A DNA stretch of 64,000 bases from Blastocladiella emersonii ATCC 22665 (GCA_025594325.1 JANHCV010000001.1:3100001-3164000), one strand, 5' to 3'; shown: positions 8,515-21,515, counted from the first letter of the stretch. Notes: generated by a model from the sequence alone, not told the origin. Program-made: numbers and translations.

Positions 8515-10105
8515 ATGTCTGCTGCTCTTCGCACTGTCGCCACCTCGCTGGCGCGCTCCGCCCGCGTCGCCGCCCCCGCGCGGTACCGTGCACTCGACAA
8601 CGCGAGTACCCCGACATCGAGCGCTCACTCGCCCGCCCCGCCCGCTCGCTACTAGCGCCTTCTCGGCGTCGTCGGTCGCTCGCTCAGAGACGGGCCTTAA
8701 CTCGCTCAACGTCTTCACCGATGAGGAGAACATGATGCGCGAGGCCGGTGCGTCGACTTCGCCACACGCGTCTCGGTCATGGATCAGGTCGCTGACATGG
8801 GTCTCGGCCGTGTAGCCTCCCGCTTCGCCAACGAGAAGGTGAAGCCCCTCGTCTCCAAGATGGACGAGGCCGAGAAGATGGACCCCGAGATCATCAAGGG
8901 CCTCTTCGAGCAGGGCGTACGTGTTTCGCGCTGTTTGTCCGAGACACCAACAGCTTACCTTGACCTTGCACGAAACCCGCGTAGTTCATGGGCATCGAGA
9001 CCCCCGAGGAGTTTGGCGGTGCCGGCGGCTCGTTCACCTCGGCCATCATCGTCGTCGAGGGTCCGTGCCCTGATCTTCGCACTCGCTCCACGCACCTTGT
9101 CTGACCACGCTGGACTCGTGCGTAGAGCTTGCCAAGATCGACCCCGCCGTCTCCGTGTGCTGCGACGTCCAGAACACGCTCGTCAACACGCTGTTCCGCA
9201 CCCACGGCACCCAGGCCCAGAAGGAGAAGTACCTCGCCGGGCTCGCTACCAACACGGTCGGCTCCTTCTGCCTGTCCGAGGCGGGCTCGGGCACCGACGC
9301 CTTCGCGCTCAAGACCCGCGCCGAGAAGAAGGGCGACTACTACGTCCTCAACGGCCACAAGGTTCGTTCCCCCGACTCTCCTCGACGTACAGGACTCTAC
9401 TAACACGCAATTTGGTAGATGTGGATCACTAACGCTGGGGAGAGCGAGACGTTCCTCGTCTTCGCGAACGTCGACCCGAGCAAGGGCTACAAGGGCATCA
9501 CCGCCTTCATCGTCGAGAAGGGCATGGGCGTCAAGGTGGCCAAGAAGGAGGCCAAGCTCGGCATCCGCGCCTCGTCGACGTGCCTGCTCAACTTTGACGA
9601 CGTCAAGGTCCCCGCCTCCAACATCCTCGGCGAGATCGGCCGCGGCTACAAGTACTCGATCGAGATCCTCAACGAGGGCCGCATCGGTATTGCTGCCCAG
9701 ATGCTGGGTCTCGCCCAGGGCGCCTTCGACGTTGCCGTCCCCTACACGTTCGAGCGCAAGCAGTTCGGCCAGGCCGTCGGCGAGTACCAGGGCATGCAGC
9801 ACCAGTACGCGCAGGTCGCCGTCGAGATCGAGGCCGCGCGCCTCCTCACCTACAACGCGGCCCGCCTCAAGGAGGAGGGCAAGCCCTTTATCCGCGAGGC
9901 CGCCATGGCCAAGCTGTACGCGTCGCAGGTCGCCGAGAAGGCCGCGTCCAAGGCCATCGAGTGGATGGGCGGCGTCGGCTTCACCCGCGACTACCCCGTC
10001 GAGAAGTTCTACCGCGACGCCAAGATCGGCGCCATCTACGAGGGCACCTCCAACATCCAGCTGCAGACCATCGCCAAGATGATCCAGCAGCAGTACAAGG
10101 CCTGA
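8515..10105 (+). CDS. ACADSB: Short/branched-chain acyl-CoA dehydrogenase, mitochondrial
   Basis: Six exons (8515-8582, 8656-8747, 8816-8916, 8985-9060, 9126-9361, 9419-10105) encode 419 aa. Five introns of 57-73 nt are all phase-consistent. The Ser/Ala/Arg-rich N-terminus ([20 protein letters not shown]) is a typical mitochondrial presequence. Acyl-CoA dehydrogenase signatures follow: [60 protein letters not shown] and [20 protein letters not shown], then the catalytic-base region [10 protein letters not shown]. The pattern is closest to ACADSB, which oxidises 2-methylbutyryl/isobutyryl-CoA (isoleucine and valine breakdown) and passes electrons to ETF. Short-chain ACADS is the alternative. 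Its end lies 89 bp from the end of convergent PDE6D. Confidence 0.92.
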
Positions 10106-10194
10106 AGTCTCGTCGGCTTCCAGAAACTCTCTTTTCATTACCTCCTCCCTTACCATGGCTACATATATTCATAAGCTCCGCGCGGAGCTTGTCC

Positions 10195-10897
10195 CTACTC
10201 GTAGCTGATGTTGACGTGCGACACGTTCAGGACCGTGTCCTCGTCGAAGAAGGTCGTCTCGATGCGAACGCGACTACAAATGAACGGTCGCGCGTCAGTG
10301 TGATGCGGGCGAGCGATGGACGAGAGAGAGATGCGTACGCGGACTCGATTTCGTCGTCCTGTAGCGTTCCCTCCTCGTCGTCAGCCTCGACGAGCGTCTC
10401 CCACGAGTTTTGCGACATGGGAATCACGAACCCGAATTCGAACTTCCACGCTACGGATTGAATGCTTCTCAGTCAGTTCCAGCTTGGCTCGGCGTGTGAC
10501 GCGAAGAAGCGAAACGTACTCTCGACCAGCACGTCGTTGAAGTAGATGTTCTACGAATCGAACGAGTGCAACCGGTGGTGAGATAGTCGCCGAAAACGTC
10601 CAAGCGCTTAAGTACCTGAACGAGGCGGAGGTGCGAGATCGGCTCCGCGCGGAGCGAGGAAAAGTTGATCTCGCGCGCGACCGCGGGGCAGCGCAGCATG
10701 GCCTTGGGCAGCGTAACGCTCATGTCGCCCTTGAATGCGCCGGTCCAGTTGGAGCCCTTCCATAGGACCTTGCCGCTGGACACGTCGCGGATCTGCATCC
10801 AGTTGCTGACGTGCCGCGCTTGTGCAGTCAGTTTTCCGAGGATGTACTCGGTTCATTCGCGCGCCAGGTACATTTGCAGGTGATCCATGGTGTTCAT
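10195..10897 (-). CDS. PDE6D: PDE6D, prenyl-binding lipid-cargo carrier
   Basis: Five exons (10897-10872, 10805-10616, 10550-10520, 10450-10339, 10273-10195) encode 145 aa; introns are 65-69 nt. Family motifs in order: INWMQIRDVSSGKVLWKG, PKAMLRCPAVAREINFSS, TWKFEFGFVIPMSQNSWETL and RVRIETTFFDEDTVLNVSHV. These match human PDE6-delta (about 150 aa) end to end, with an immunoglobulin-like beta-sandwich that buries farnesyl or geranylgeranyl tails. It solubilises prenylated proteins and delivers them to cilia under ARL2/ARL3 control, consistent with the other ciliary genes here. The start (MNTMDHLQ) is the first Met feeding the correct frame; ATG 10888 is an alternative. The 374 bp upstream is a promoter region shared with the divergent SR-protein gene. 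Confidence 0.92.
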
Positions 10898-11271
10898 TCG
10901 TGGTCCGTGAACAAATCCTTGAACGATTTTGCCGAGGAGAGCTGAAGGGGCTGCGACCAAAACGCGTCTCGCACCGCGGCCGCGAGTGTCTCGCAAATGG
11001 GCGCGTTCAATCAGGTGATTGAGGCGTGACCTCCGATTTCGTTTCGGCTTGCCCGATTCCTTCAGCGCCCGTGCCCCTGTACTGCCTGGTGTCCCCACGC
11101 CGCCCGCCGTGCCTTCTCGCCAGCCTCGGACACGCCTGCTCCGTGCTACGGCGATTGAATGTTAAACTACATGCAACTTGGCGCACTGTTTACCTGAGGC
11201 GCCCTTCCATCTTCTCCTGCGTAAAAAGTAGCCCTTCACGTTTCCGGCGCTCAGCTCACTCTCGTCGCCCC

Positions 11272-14200
11272 ATGGATCAAGAGGATCTCGTCGGGGCGCT
11301 GCTTCAACTCGCCGGCCCGATCGTGCCCATGCTTTCTGAGTCGAACAAGATTACCGGTGGTGCCGCTGGCGCCGATGCTGTTTCGGCGGCGACGGTCCAG
11401 CAAGTGCTCATGTCGGACACGGATTCCACGTTAAAGCGGCTCGACGGTCCCTCGGAAATGGCTTTTGATACGCCAGGTGCTGCGCATGCGATTCAGGTTG
11501 GCGAGACCTCGCATAATCTGCAGGACTTCTCGGCGGCCAACGCTGAGACCGATCTGTTTCCCAGTCGCTCGAGCAGCGACGCTTCGACGCGGGTCCACGG
11601 TTCTCCCGATCTTATGGGCGTAGACGCATCGGAAATCGCAACCGAGGCCGAGCCGATGCAGACGGGTGAGGGCCGTTGCGTTTCCGACGAGGCCAACGCT
11701 CCGGGTACCGAGCCGAATCAACATATTACCTTTGGTGATGCAGCCGACGCGACTAATCAACTGGTTGATACCTCGGAGCTTCTTGGTTTTGATTCGAGCG
11801 CCGCGGCTGCTCACCGCGACTCAACCACACCAACCAACGCGCCGTTGCAACACAACGTTATCATCCCTGATCTTGCCCGTGTCGGCCATGTCGGCGAGCA
11901 CACCCAGTTTGCCGATATCCCGATGGAACTCGACGCTTCCCCTGCGACCGCGATTTCTTGCTCTATTGTCGACACGGCGACCAAGTCAACATCCGATACT
12001 CCATTCGAGGGACCGCTTGTGGACTCGACCAGCGAAACGAGCGCGGCAAAGGCTGGTTCGAATCGAGCAACGACGTCTTCGCCGAAACCGAGTGGAGACG
12101 GCGACGAAGGCGAGGACTTTTTCGTGATCGACACGCAGCCCCAGGTGCCGGTTGTTCAAGCTGCTCTCGAACCACCCAATCGACTTGGTTTGCCTCGTAA
12201 GCCCACAAGTTCGACCTCCCATGGAAATGGGAATGAAGATGCCGCTCAGCAGCAGCAACAGCGGTCGGATGCTCGCTCTCGCTCTCGCTCTCATACTCGC
12301 TCTCATCAGCTTCCGCTTGAACAACCCATCGACCACCGTCGTTCCGCTCCTCGTGACCGCTCGCGGGACCCTCCTTCGCGGCCCAACTCGCGTGGCTCCT
12401 TGCCGTCGGGTGACGGCCAAAGCGGCCGCCGCACGCGCGTCACGGTCAAGGAGTTGCCCAGCAGCTTCCGTTGGCAGGAACTCAAGGACCTCGCGCGTAG
12501 TTGTACGCGTCTTCCTGCTTGTGCTCACGCTTTGATTGCTCCTTGAGTAATTAACGACTCGCTGCTGACCCTTGTAGATGGCCTTCCTGCCCTCAGTACC
12601 GATGTTGAGTGGCGGAACCAGACGGGTCGCCTGAGCGGATACCTCGAGTTCCGCTCGCGCGCTGAGGCCGAGCGTGCGGTCGAACGCCTTGACGGACTCG
12701 AGCTGCAGCGCGGAAAGCTGATTGCTTACCTGACCGAGGACGGCAGCCCACGCCGCCACCGCCAGCCTGCACCGCTTCCGCCTGCTTCTGCGCGCGCTGC
12801 CCGGCCCTCGTCTCGGGCACCTGCTTCGGCCCAGCTGCCTCCCGCTAACCCACTCGCCGTGTTCGTCACCAACGTTGGTATCTCCCGGTACCGCGGTTCC
12901 TTTGCGACAACGCCGATTCACCGGTCCCGCCCGCCGTGTAGATTCCCGATGTTGCGACGACGCGCGACGTTGAGCAGTTCTTCTCGGCCGCTGGTCGGCT
13001 CACCAGCGTGGAGTTCCAGCACGAGGGGCGAGGTCGCCGTTCGGGCCGCGCTACCGTGAAGTACGCGTCGACCTCGTCCCCTGCGCTCGCTGTTTGTACG
13101 TTTCGCGACAGCTCCCGCTCCCGCTCCCGCTCCAGTCGATCTACTCTCGACATGCTGACGCAAGGCGTACGACGCGTACTCGATGTAGCCATGTTCAACG
13201 GGCGCGAGTGGCGCGGCAACATTCTTTCGGTGGTTTCGCTCGGCAACGAGCCGGGTCCAAGCTCGTCTTCGCGGCGTTCGCGCTCGGGTGACCGCTCGGG
13301 CGACTACACTCGCCAGGAGCGCCGCGACGACCCGCGCTATCAACGCCACGCTTCCTCCCGCGCCGCTTCGCGTGGCCGGGCTCGCTCTCGTTCGCGTTCG
13401 CGTTCGCGTTCGCGCTCTCCCGCCCGGTACTCGTCGCACCGGGATCGTGTGGACTACCGCGGCCGCGAGCGCTCGCGCAGCCGCTCGTGGGACCGGATGC
13501 GCTCGCCGCCTCGCTACGAGTACGCTCGCGGGGGTGAGCGCCGTCGTACGCCCTCGCCGCCTCGCTACCGCGACGACGATTACCGTCGCGATGACGACTA
13601 CCGCCACGACGACCGTTACCGTTACGACCAGGCGCCCTCGCGCGGTGGCCGGTACGCTTCTCCGCCCCCTGCGCGCCGCGAAGCTTCGAGGGACAGGTAC
13701 GACTCGCGCGACGCGCGTGATCGGCCCAGCGACCGGTACGAGCGGTACGATCGGTACGATCGCCATGATCGCGAGGAGTCGGTCGGCCGCTACAGCGACT
13801 ACTCGTCGCCGCGCCGCCCGTCGCGTGCTTCGCCGCCTCCGGCTGTGCCGCTGATGCCGATGCCCGCGCAGCTTCCGTACGGGTTCCCCTTCTACCAGCA
13901 ACCGCTTCCTGCGCCGGCCAACGCGCCCATGGGTCAGCTCTCCATGGCTCAGCTCCAGCAGCTCATGCAGTTTATGAACCCCTTGGTCGCCGCGCAGTCG
14001 ACGGCCCCCGCTCCCGCCCCCGCTCCCGCCCCCGCCCCCGTTCCCGCTCCTGCCCCCGCGGCGCAGTATCCTCCTGCCATGCCCGTCGTGGCACTGGCGC
14101 CCGTCGTGGCACCGGCTCCCGCCGCACCAGTGATGCCGCCTGCTCCGCCTGCGGTCGTCGCACCGACGCCGATTTCCCCTGCGGCGCCTGCTGCGGCGCC

Positions 14201-14414
14201 CGTCGCCCCCGTCGCTCCCGCCGTCCCGAGCGCCCCGCCGACTTCTGCTTTCCCTGGCAGCGCTTCCGCGGCCGCGCCCAACTTCTTGCAGCTTATGGCG
14301 AACCTCACGGCGCTGCAGAAGAAGAAGCAGCAGCAGCAGCCGCTGCAGGAGCCGTCGTACCAGCCGTCGCAGTCCGAAGCTCAGGATCAGTACGATCCGT
14401 CGTCGTCGTACTAG
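11272..14414 (+). CDS. SR-type RNA-binding protein with two RRMs and long RS/Pro-Ala tail
   Basis: Exons 11272-12499, 12578-12873, 12942-13095 and 13165-14414 encode about 975 aa. Residues 1-380 are acidic and low-complexity. A first RRM begins RVTVKELPSSFRWQELKDLA; the WQ[DE]LKD heptapeptide marks the pseudo-RRM of SRSF1/Npl3-type SR proteins. A second RRM reads LAVFVTNIPDVATTRDVEQF to FNGREWRGNILSVVSL. Then come an RS domain (about 13380-13520), Arg/Asp/Tyr-rich repeats, a Pro-Ala repeat (about 14000-14060) and a Gln run. The expected role is nuclear pre-mRNA splicing or mRNP export. The first donor is uncertain (12497 or 12500); I chose 12500 because it preserves KDLAR. The 69-nt third intron is a multiple of three and could be retained in frame. 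No close orthologue name is offered. Confidence 0.8.
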
Positions 14415-14519
14415 CGGCGCCGCTCTCAGCTGAATCGAGTCGCGCGAGTTCACCGTGTTTCTCACGCAGTTGTTCTTTCTCTTTGCTTCTTTCTTGTTTC
14501 GTTCGTACATCATAAAAAT

Positions 14520-17500
14520 CTACTTTCCTCCAATCCCGCCGCCGAGCGTGACGTTCTTGAGCGCGAGCGAGAGCTTGGCCTGTGTGCCCTGCAGCTCGGA
14601 CCCGTCCAGCGTGACGTTCGAGTACCGCAGCGTCTGCTTGCCCATGCCGCCACCCTGTGCCGGGATCGGAGGCTGCCACTGGACCGACTCGGGCGCGTTT
14701 TGCTACAGTTAATCAGCGTGTGTGTGAGCAGCGAAATCACCATGGTCGCGGTAACGGTAATCGACGCGGTGACGCGTGATCGCACCTTGGCGGCCTCCCG
14801 CTCGTCCTCGGTGATGGACGCGCCGTCGATGCGGATCAGCGAGGCCATGAGCTGGATCAGCACGGAACGGTAGCTTGGGACGCGCGATACGGGGTTGGCC
14901 ACGAGCGAGATGCTCTGCAGCGACGCGCTCTAGATGGGGCGACGCGTACGTGAGTAGCTGTCAAGCCGATTCGGAGTTCAAGAAGTTTAACGCACGCTAA
15001 CATCGGTCAGGTCGGCCACGCGGTTGCGGTCAGCGTGGAGGTACTTGATCTTGGGCAGCGCGCGGAGGAAGCTGACCGACTTGACGCGGTTGTCGCTACA
15101 CGCCCGCATCGTTAGTTGTGGCGCGGACGACAAGCACCCAGAAAACTGCTATACTTGATCGAGAGCTCCTTGAGCGACCGCAGTGGCGCGGCCATGTCGT
15201 AGTCCAGCCCGCGAATCTGGTTGAGGTCGAGGTACAGCTTTTGGACGCCGCGGACGCGCTCGATCCCGTCCAGCCGCGTGAGCCGGTTCGACCGCGCGCT
15301 CAGGATGCGCAGCTCGCTCGACAGCGACTCGAGGTGCATGTCCGCGATGCGCTGGAACTGGTTGTGGTCGAGGTAGAGCTCGGCGAGCAGGGGCCAGATC
15401 TCGGGCCCGGTGCCCGCGCACATGCCGCCGCTGGCGCCGCGCCCGCCGTCGCCCGAGCCGGATGCAGATGAGCCCGACGAGGAGGTGCCCGATCCCGCTG
15501 AGCCGGGCGCGGACCCAAAGACCTTGGCTGGGTCCGGGAGCGACTCGAGGCGGTTGCCGCTCAGGCTGAGGCACCGCAGCGAGCGCAGGTGGACGAGGTT
15601 CGACACGTCGGTGAGGTTGTTGTTGTCGAGGTTTAGGAACGACAGCGACTGGAAGTCGTTGGGCGAGAAGCACTCGATGCGCACGAGCTGGCACGAGCGG
15701 AGGTCGAGGCACGTCAGCGTGCGGACCTTGGCCACGTCCATGCGCTCCAGCAGCTTGGCGCGCGTCAGCGAGCCGACGAGAAGCTGCTTGGCCTGCGCAA
15801 TCTCGTCCTCGGTGACGGGCGTGCCGTCGAGGATCTGCAGTGCCGGCGAGCAGTACACGACGGACTGGCGGTAGTTGCTCAGGTACCCGACGATGGCGTT
15901 GCCGCGGAGGTCGAGGATGATCAGGTTGGCCGCCTGCGCGAGGCTGTTGAGGTGGCCCGAGTCCGAGATCAGGTTGAAGGCGATGTACAGCTCCTGCAGC
16001 TTGGGCAAGCGGCGCACAAAGTCGAGGGCCACGAGCCGGTTGTCGGTCAGGTTGAGATGGACGAGGCGGTGGAACGGCCGGTGGGGCTGCTGCAGGTCGA
16101 TGCTGGCGATGCGGTTGCACGAGCAGTCGAGGACCTGGAGCGACGGCAGCAGGCCGAGCGGGTCGATGGTCGTGATCAGGTTGCCGCCGAGGAACAGGTG
16201 CTCGAGGTGCGTCATGCGCGCCAGCGCGTCAATCGTCGTGAGCCCGCTGTTCCGGAGCGAGAGGTGCTTGATGTGCTTGAGGTTCGAGAGCATGATCAAG
16301 TCGTTGAGCCCCGTGTGCTCGAGCTGCAGCGCCGTCGCGGTCGAGAAGAGCATGTAGGACGGCGGAACGACGACCGAGTGGTCGATGAGGTACTCGTCGT
16401 AGATAAGCTCCTCGAGCTTGGCCGACCACGCGGCGAGTACGGCCGAGCTCTCGCCCGCGATCATGTTGCCCGACAGATCGAGGACCCGAGCCGTCGCGGG
16501 AAGCTTGCCGGACAGGATCGAGATCTGGTTGTGGCGAGCATCGAGTCGGACCACGTTCGGGAGCACGTCGAAGAGGTGGCTCGTGTCGACAAAGGCGTTG
16601 AACGCGAGCCGCGCCGTCGTGACCGAGGGCAGCGGGAGCGCGGGGAGGCTGCTGATGCCCATGTGGCTCAGATCGAGCTCGGTCAGCGAGTCCTTGAGGC
16701 ACGCGTCGAGGAGCGGCTGCAGCTGGAGCTGGCGGCTCGCTTTGAAGTCGGTGTACTCCTTGGACAGGAAGTGCGGGATCGAGCCGAGGTCGATTGCCGA
16801 CGGCGAGGCGATGGGCTCGTGGATGAAGCACATGGGCAGGCCCTGGCGCGACGCGAGGTAGATCTCGTCGTGCAGCTGCGTGACGTGGACCGGCGCGTCG
16901 AACGGGTCCTCGAACGGGAAACGGATGAGCGTGACCTCGTACGACCGGAGTCGTTCGGGCAGCAGCGCGCGGCTGAACTCGGCCGAGGCGGTCTCGAACG
17001 TGATGCCGCCGAGGTAGCTGAACATGAGCTGGTGCTTGGCGTTGGCCAGCATGACCGCGCGGTAGCAGTGCTCGAGCTGCGCGTAGGTCGCCTTGGCGCG
17101 CGTCGACAGCTCGCCGTGCAGGGCGAGAGCGCGCTCCGACGGCGACCGGCGCACCGACTCGGACCAGTCGATGTAGCCGAGCAGGTAGGAGAGCGAGGGC
17201 GCCATGCGCGCAATGGCCTCCTTGAGGAACTTGGCCTGCTGGATGTACTGCGTCACGTCGTCCTGCCACGCCGTCTCGTAGTACCGCCGCTTCATCTTGT
17301 GGATGGTCATGGCGCGCGCGGCCATGGCCTCGGTGATGGTCTTCTCGTTGAGGACCGAGAGCTTGGCGCAGTGGCACAGCGCGACGAGCTCAAAGTGCTG
17401 CAGCATGCACAGCGGGTTGGACCCGTAGAAGGCGTGCTCAAAAACGAGCTCGGTGAGCTCGGGCAGCTGGCCGAGAATGTCAAGCACCTCAATCAGGTAG

Positions 17501-18175
17501 ATGTTGTTGCCGGCGAGGTTGAGCGTCTACACGAGCTGAAGCGTCAGCATATAGGAGTGTTTTCATCGCGAGGTCGAGAGATGTATCGACCTTGAGGTTC
17601 GAGTGAACAAGGATGCCGGGCTGAATGTCCGAGATCTGGTTGTTGGCCGCATTCAGCGTCTCGAGCTCGAGGCACCCGCCGAGGCTGGAAATGTCGCTGA
17701 TCACTACCACGGAGCTGGTCAGTGGAGTCTTCTTAAGGTGCTACGTTGTAAATGTACCATTGTCGTTGATCCAGAGCGACTTGAGGTGCGAGAGCCCGGC
17801 CAGGTGCCGTATCGACGAGATTCGGTTCGAGTACCTGTTGAACGTGACAGTTCTAGTTCAGTATCTGTTCCAAACCCTCACCGGTATCATAAGAAGTGCG
17901 CACAAGTGGAGAGTCTTGAGCTGCCGGCAAACAGCGATCGGCGCGACGTCGTGGACGCGCGTTTCGCAGATCCACAGGTTCTCGAGCAGCGGGCAGTAGC
18001 TCAGGTCACCGATATACTCGATATCCTGCGCCACGATGACTAGGGTCCGGAGTTGGGCTCCGACTTGGTTCAGGTTCGGGAACGCGGCAAGGTTGAAGTG
18101 GCAGAGCTCGAGGACCGAATCGTCATCTGCGCGAAACGTCGAGTGCACGAGGTCATGAGAAGCGTTGCGTGACAT
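14520..18175 (-). CDS. LRRC9: Leucine-rich repeat protein, LRRC9-like
   Basis: Seven exons (18175-17904, 17834-17758, 17703-17591, 17526-15155, 15095-15002, 14929-14786, 14702-14520) encode about 1,084 aa. Successive LRRs run through the protein. The N-terminus is especially close to LRRC9: LRTLVIVAQDIEYIGDL, ENLWICETRVHDV, QLKTLHLYSNRISSI. The linker PLCMLQHFELVALCHCAKL also aligns with LRRC9 after its first LRR block. A second block (about residues 370-800) and a third follow, closed by SISLVANPVSRVPSYRSVLI and a cap helix with TEDEREAAK. LRRC9 is poorly characterised but tracks with motile cilia. A Gly/Ser linker of about 30 residues near 15430-15520 interrupts the LRRs. The stop of DNAI3 lies only 113 bp upstream, in tandem. 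Confidence 0.82.
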
Positions 18176-18288
18176 GATGCATAGAGTTCATTTATGAGAT
18201 CTGCAAGTTTGGGAGTGGTAGCAGGTGGACAAAACAGCCCGCGGAGGCGAGGCGCAAGGGACACGTCGCGCGTCGCGCCACGGCGTGA

Positions 18289-21200
18289 TCACGCGGCGCC
18301 GCTCAACGCCTCGAGCGTCGCGGCCTGCAGGTCTTGGAACTGTTTTTCCAGCGCGTCGCCGTCCAATGGGGAGCTGGCCTTGGGATCCTCCTTCTCGGGC
18401 TATTGAGCAGCGAAGAGTAATGAGCGCTACTTCGAGCGATGGTGGCGGACGAACGACGTACCGCTCCTTCGGCCTTGGGCTCGGCGGCCTTTTGCTTCTC
18501 CTGGACACGGAACGTGCGCCGTTCGGCGGCGAAGGCCACGCGCTTGATCTCGCGGTCGAGGAGGGCACGAATGAAGGCGCGCTAAGGGAGAGCGTACGAG
18601 GTAATCAGACTCGGCGATCAGGCGGCACGCGCGCCGAACTAGCCGCACCTCGTTCTTTCCTGGCCGGAAGATGTTTCGCGGCACCTCGAGGACGTGCACC
18701 GTGCCGTCGTCGTCGCCGATGGCAATGAACTGTTGAGACGGATGACTCTTGTCTACACGCCACAGGCTCATCAGCGACGGCGCAAACCGGCGGGGAAGAG
18801 GGCTCAGCGTACTGTAGTAGGTCTGCACGTTGATGGCCGAGATTGAGGACGACGAGATGGCCTGGATCTGACTTGCTTGGTGTGTCCTACACGAGCCACT
18901 GTCAGGACTGGTGGTGCCGCGCGGACTCACGAGCGAGCAGCGTACCGGTCGAGAATGTCCCAAATCTCGACGAAACCGTCGGAGCGGCCGACAAAGAACA
19001 CGCCGGGACGCGTCGGGCTCCACGCACCGCACGTCAGGTGCACGGTGCTGAGCGACGACGACAGCAGCGGGGTGGACGATCGGTCCTGCCAGATGTTGCA
19101 CGACCACCCGCCGACGCTCAGCAGGATGTCGCTGAAGTGCGGCGACCGGATCACGTCGCTGACGGGCCCGTAATGGACGCCCGACACGGACTCGACGCGG
19201 GACGCGCCCTTCTCGCCGCCGTCTTGCTTCTCGAGGAGCCAGTCGGCCTGGATTACGTCGCCCTCCTCGGTCGCGCACCACACGCGGCTCGGGGTCTGCG
19301 GTGCGTTGCCGCCGGCGGACGAGGGCGGGACCTGGTGCCCGAGCCGCGGGATGGCCGAGCTGTCGAGAGCGACACGAGTGAGGCCGTAGTCGAAGGTGCC
19401 GTCCATGGACAGCAGTGGGACCTTGAACGTGGGCCGCCACGCCTGGTCGAGCGACTTGAGGTCCTTCTTGTACCTTGTGTCCCAGAACATGACGTTGCCG
19501 TCGAGGCCGACGGACACGAGCTGGTAGATGCCCGGCTCGTCGCGCTCGGTCTTGGGCACCTCGCCGTTGTGGTTGAGCTCGAGCGACGTCCACGTCACGT
19601 CGGTCACGGCGCCGCGGTGGCTGTACTCGACCGACGACACGGCGACGAACCGGATCACGTCCACGTCGACGTTCTTGTTCTCCTCGTTCTCGTCGCGCTT
19701 CTTGTTCTTCATCTTCTCCTGGAACTCTACACGGCGCTCGTTCGTGGTCAGCGGTCGACGGACCATCTCGCGACCGCAAGACGCATACCAGAAATGTCCC
19801 AGATGACAATCTGGCCGTTGACGCATCCGCCGGCGATGACGTGCGGCAGGAGCGGGTGGAAGGCGAACGACGACACGTCCTCGGACGCCTCGAGGATGAG
19901 CTGCGGGTGGATCGGGTCGTAAAAGGACCAGATGAGGACGATCGACTGGCGCGAGCGGATCGAGAAGCCGCTCTGGACGCGCTCCTCGAGCGTCGAGCGC
20001 TGCGCGCACGAGACGGCGAGGACGCCCTTCTGGTTCGGGTGCCACGCAACGCACGAGATGCTCTTGTCCTTGGAGTACTTGAGGTCTGTGAAAGATTGGT
20101 ACTCCTACGAGATGCGGGGTGCGGTGAGTCCGTGGCCATCGAGCAGCGACCACGAGATGAAGCCCGTACCTGGAGCGACGAGTGGGTGCCCTGGTCGAGC
20201 GCGTGCTCCTCCTCACCGAGCTGGACAAAGTCGTTCTGGAAAATGTTCATGACCGTGTTCTGGAGCAGCACCTTCTCGAGCTTGTCGGCGGCGATCTCGA
20301 CGCGGCTCTTGAACAGGTCGTTGGCCAGCATCTGCTCGCACTGCTCCTCGTCCATCTCGAGCGGCTCGTACTGCATCGATGAGTTGACCTTGCGATTCCT
20401 ACGCGCGCGGCTTTGTTGGCCATCGGACAGGGAGCGATCGAGGAGAGCGCCACGTACCACGTCGTCTGAGCCGCACTCGAGACCATGGGGTTGATGGCCT
20501 GGACGCCGGCGCTCATCTGCATGCGGTGCAGCGTGTGGGCGATGGCCGGGTTGGGCCGCAGGTCGAACCAGCCCGTCGTGCAGTCGTAGTCCTGGAACCG
20601 CGTCTCGAGGCCAAACTTGCGTCGCTTGCGCGACATTTTGTAGAAGATCTACTCAAACAGCGGGAGTTAAAACAGGTCCGCTTGCTAGCAGCAGTATGAC
20701 GTACCGGGTCACGGCTTGGCAGGACGCGCTCCTCGTCAATCTCGCGGTCGCTACCGAGACAAACCCATGTCGGCGGGCGCTGCGACTTGACCTGCGCGGC
20801 GGCGGCCTCGGGATCGACAACGTCGGCCGTCTCGGGCTTCTTGGGCTACGCGAGATTTGGGTCAGCCTTGACCGTGCGGATGATCCGGCCACAGATCGTA
20901 CCAGCTGCAGAAACACGTCCTTGGCGGCCTCGGTGAGGCAGATGATGTAGTTTTGGCCATACTTCCACTCGAGGTCCTGGATCAGGAGTATCTCCTCGAA
21001 GGGCAGCTCCTGCTCGACGGAAACACGAGCGTCAGTCCAAGTCCACATGGACGACGCGCATCACAACGACGCACGTTGAGCTGGGCCTTGAGCGGACTGA
21101 AATCGGACACGGCAGCGCGGTTGAACAGGTCGCTCAGGAGGTCGGCGCGCTTGAGGAACGTGTACGGCTTGGCCTCGGTGCACATCTCCTTGAGCTGAAA

Positions 21201-21515
21201 CAGATCGACCGTGGCCGTGGACAGGAACAGGGCGAGCGAGCCCTCGGGGAGCGTCTCGGGGATCGAGAAGATGTACTCGGGCGGTGCATCGGCGGCCGCC
21301 TGCTCGGCCGCGTCCCCTGGCATGTCGCCGCCAGCCGACGGCGGAGCGCCACCGTCGTTGCCGGTCCCCGGCTTGGACGGGCTCCGTGTGCGGTTCAGCT
21401 TGCCCGAGCTGCTGCTCATGTTAAGGCTGGACACGCTGGAGCGCGACCCGGTCCGCGGCGGGTTCCCGCTGCTGTTGAGCGCATTGCGCGACTTGGACAG
21501 TTTACTCGTTGACAT
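18289..21515 (-). CDS. DNAI3: Axonemal dynein intermediate chain DNAI3 (WDR63, IC140-type)
   Basis: Ten exons: 21515-21075, 21012-20902, 20845-20705, 20648-20458, 20398-20170, 20104-19789, 19726-18946, 18886-18649, 18581-18462 and 18399-18289. Introns are 56-67 nt, all in phase. The 892-aa product equals the human WDR63 length. Diagnostic segments: LFNRAAVSDFSPLKAQL, RPPTWVCLGSDREIDEE, KMSRKRRKFG, FTDLKYSKDKSISCVAWHPN, IAGGCVNGQIVIWDIS, DILLSVGGWSCNIWQD, RPGVFFVGRSDGFVEIWDIL and GTVHVLEVPRNIFRPGKNE. The WD repeats form the beta-propeller that holds inner-arm dynein f/I1 heavy chains. The last two exons encode a charged coiled-coil tail (LLDREIKRVAFAAERRTF). The first about 90 residues are Ser-rich and lineage-specific. 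Divergent from CEP41. Confidence 0.93.

Noticed and set aside
12240-12310. Possible tRNA or repeat suggested by CTCGCTCTCGCTCTCGCTCT
   Set aside because: It encodes the Arg-Ser run of the SR protein in frame.
16229-17377. Second minus-strand frame overlapping LRRC9
   Set aside because: Arg/Pro/Ala-rich out-of-frame translation of the same exon.
15952-17595. Long plus-strand open frame antisense to the LRRC9-like gene
   Set aside because: It mirrors the coding strand in a GC-rich gene; the translation is Val/Glu/Arg-rich without any domain, and the minus strand is clearly coding.
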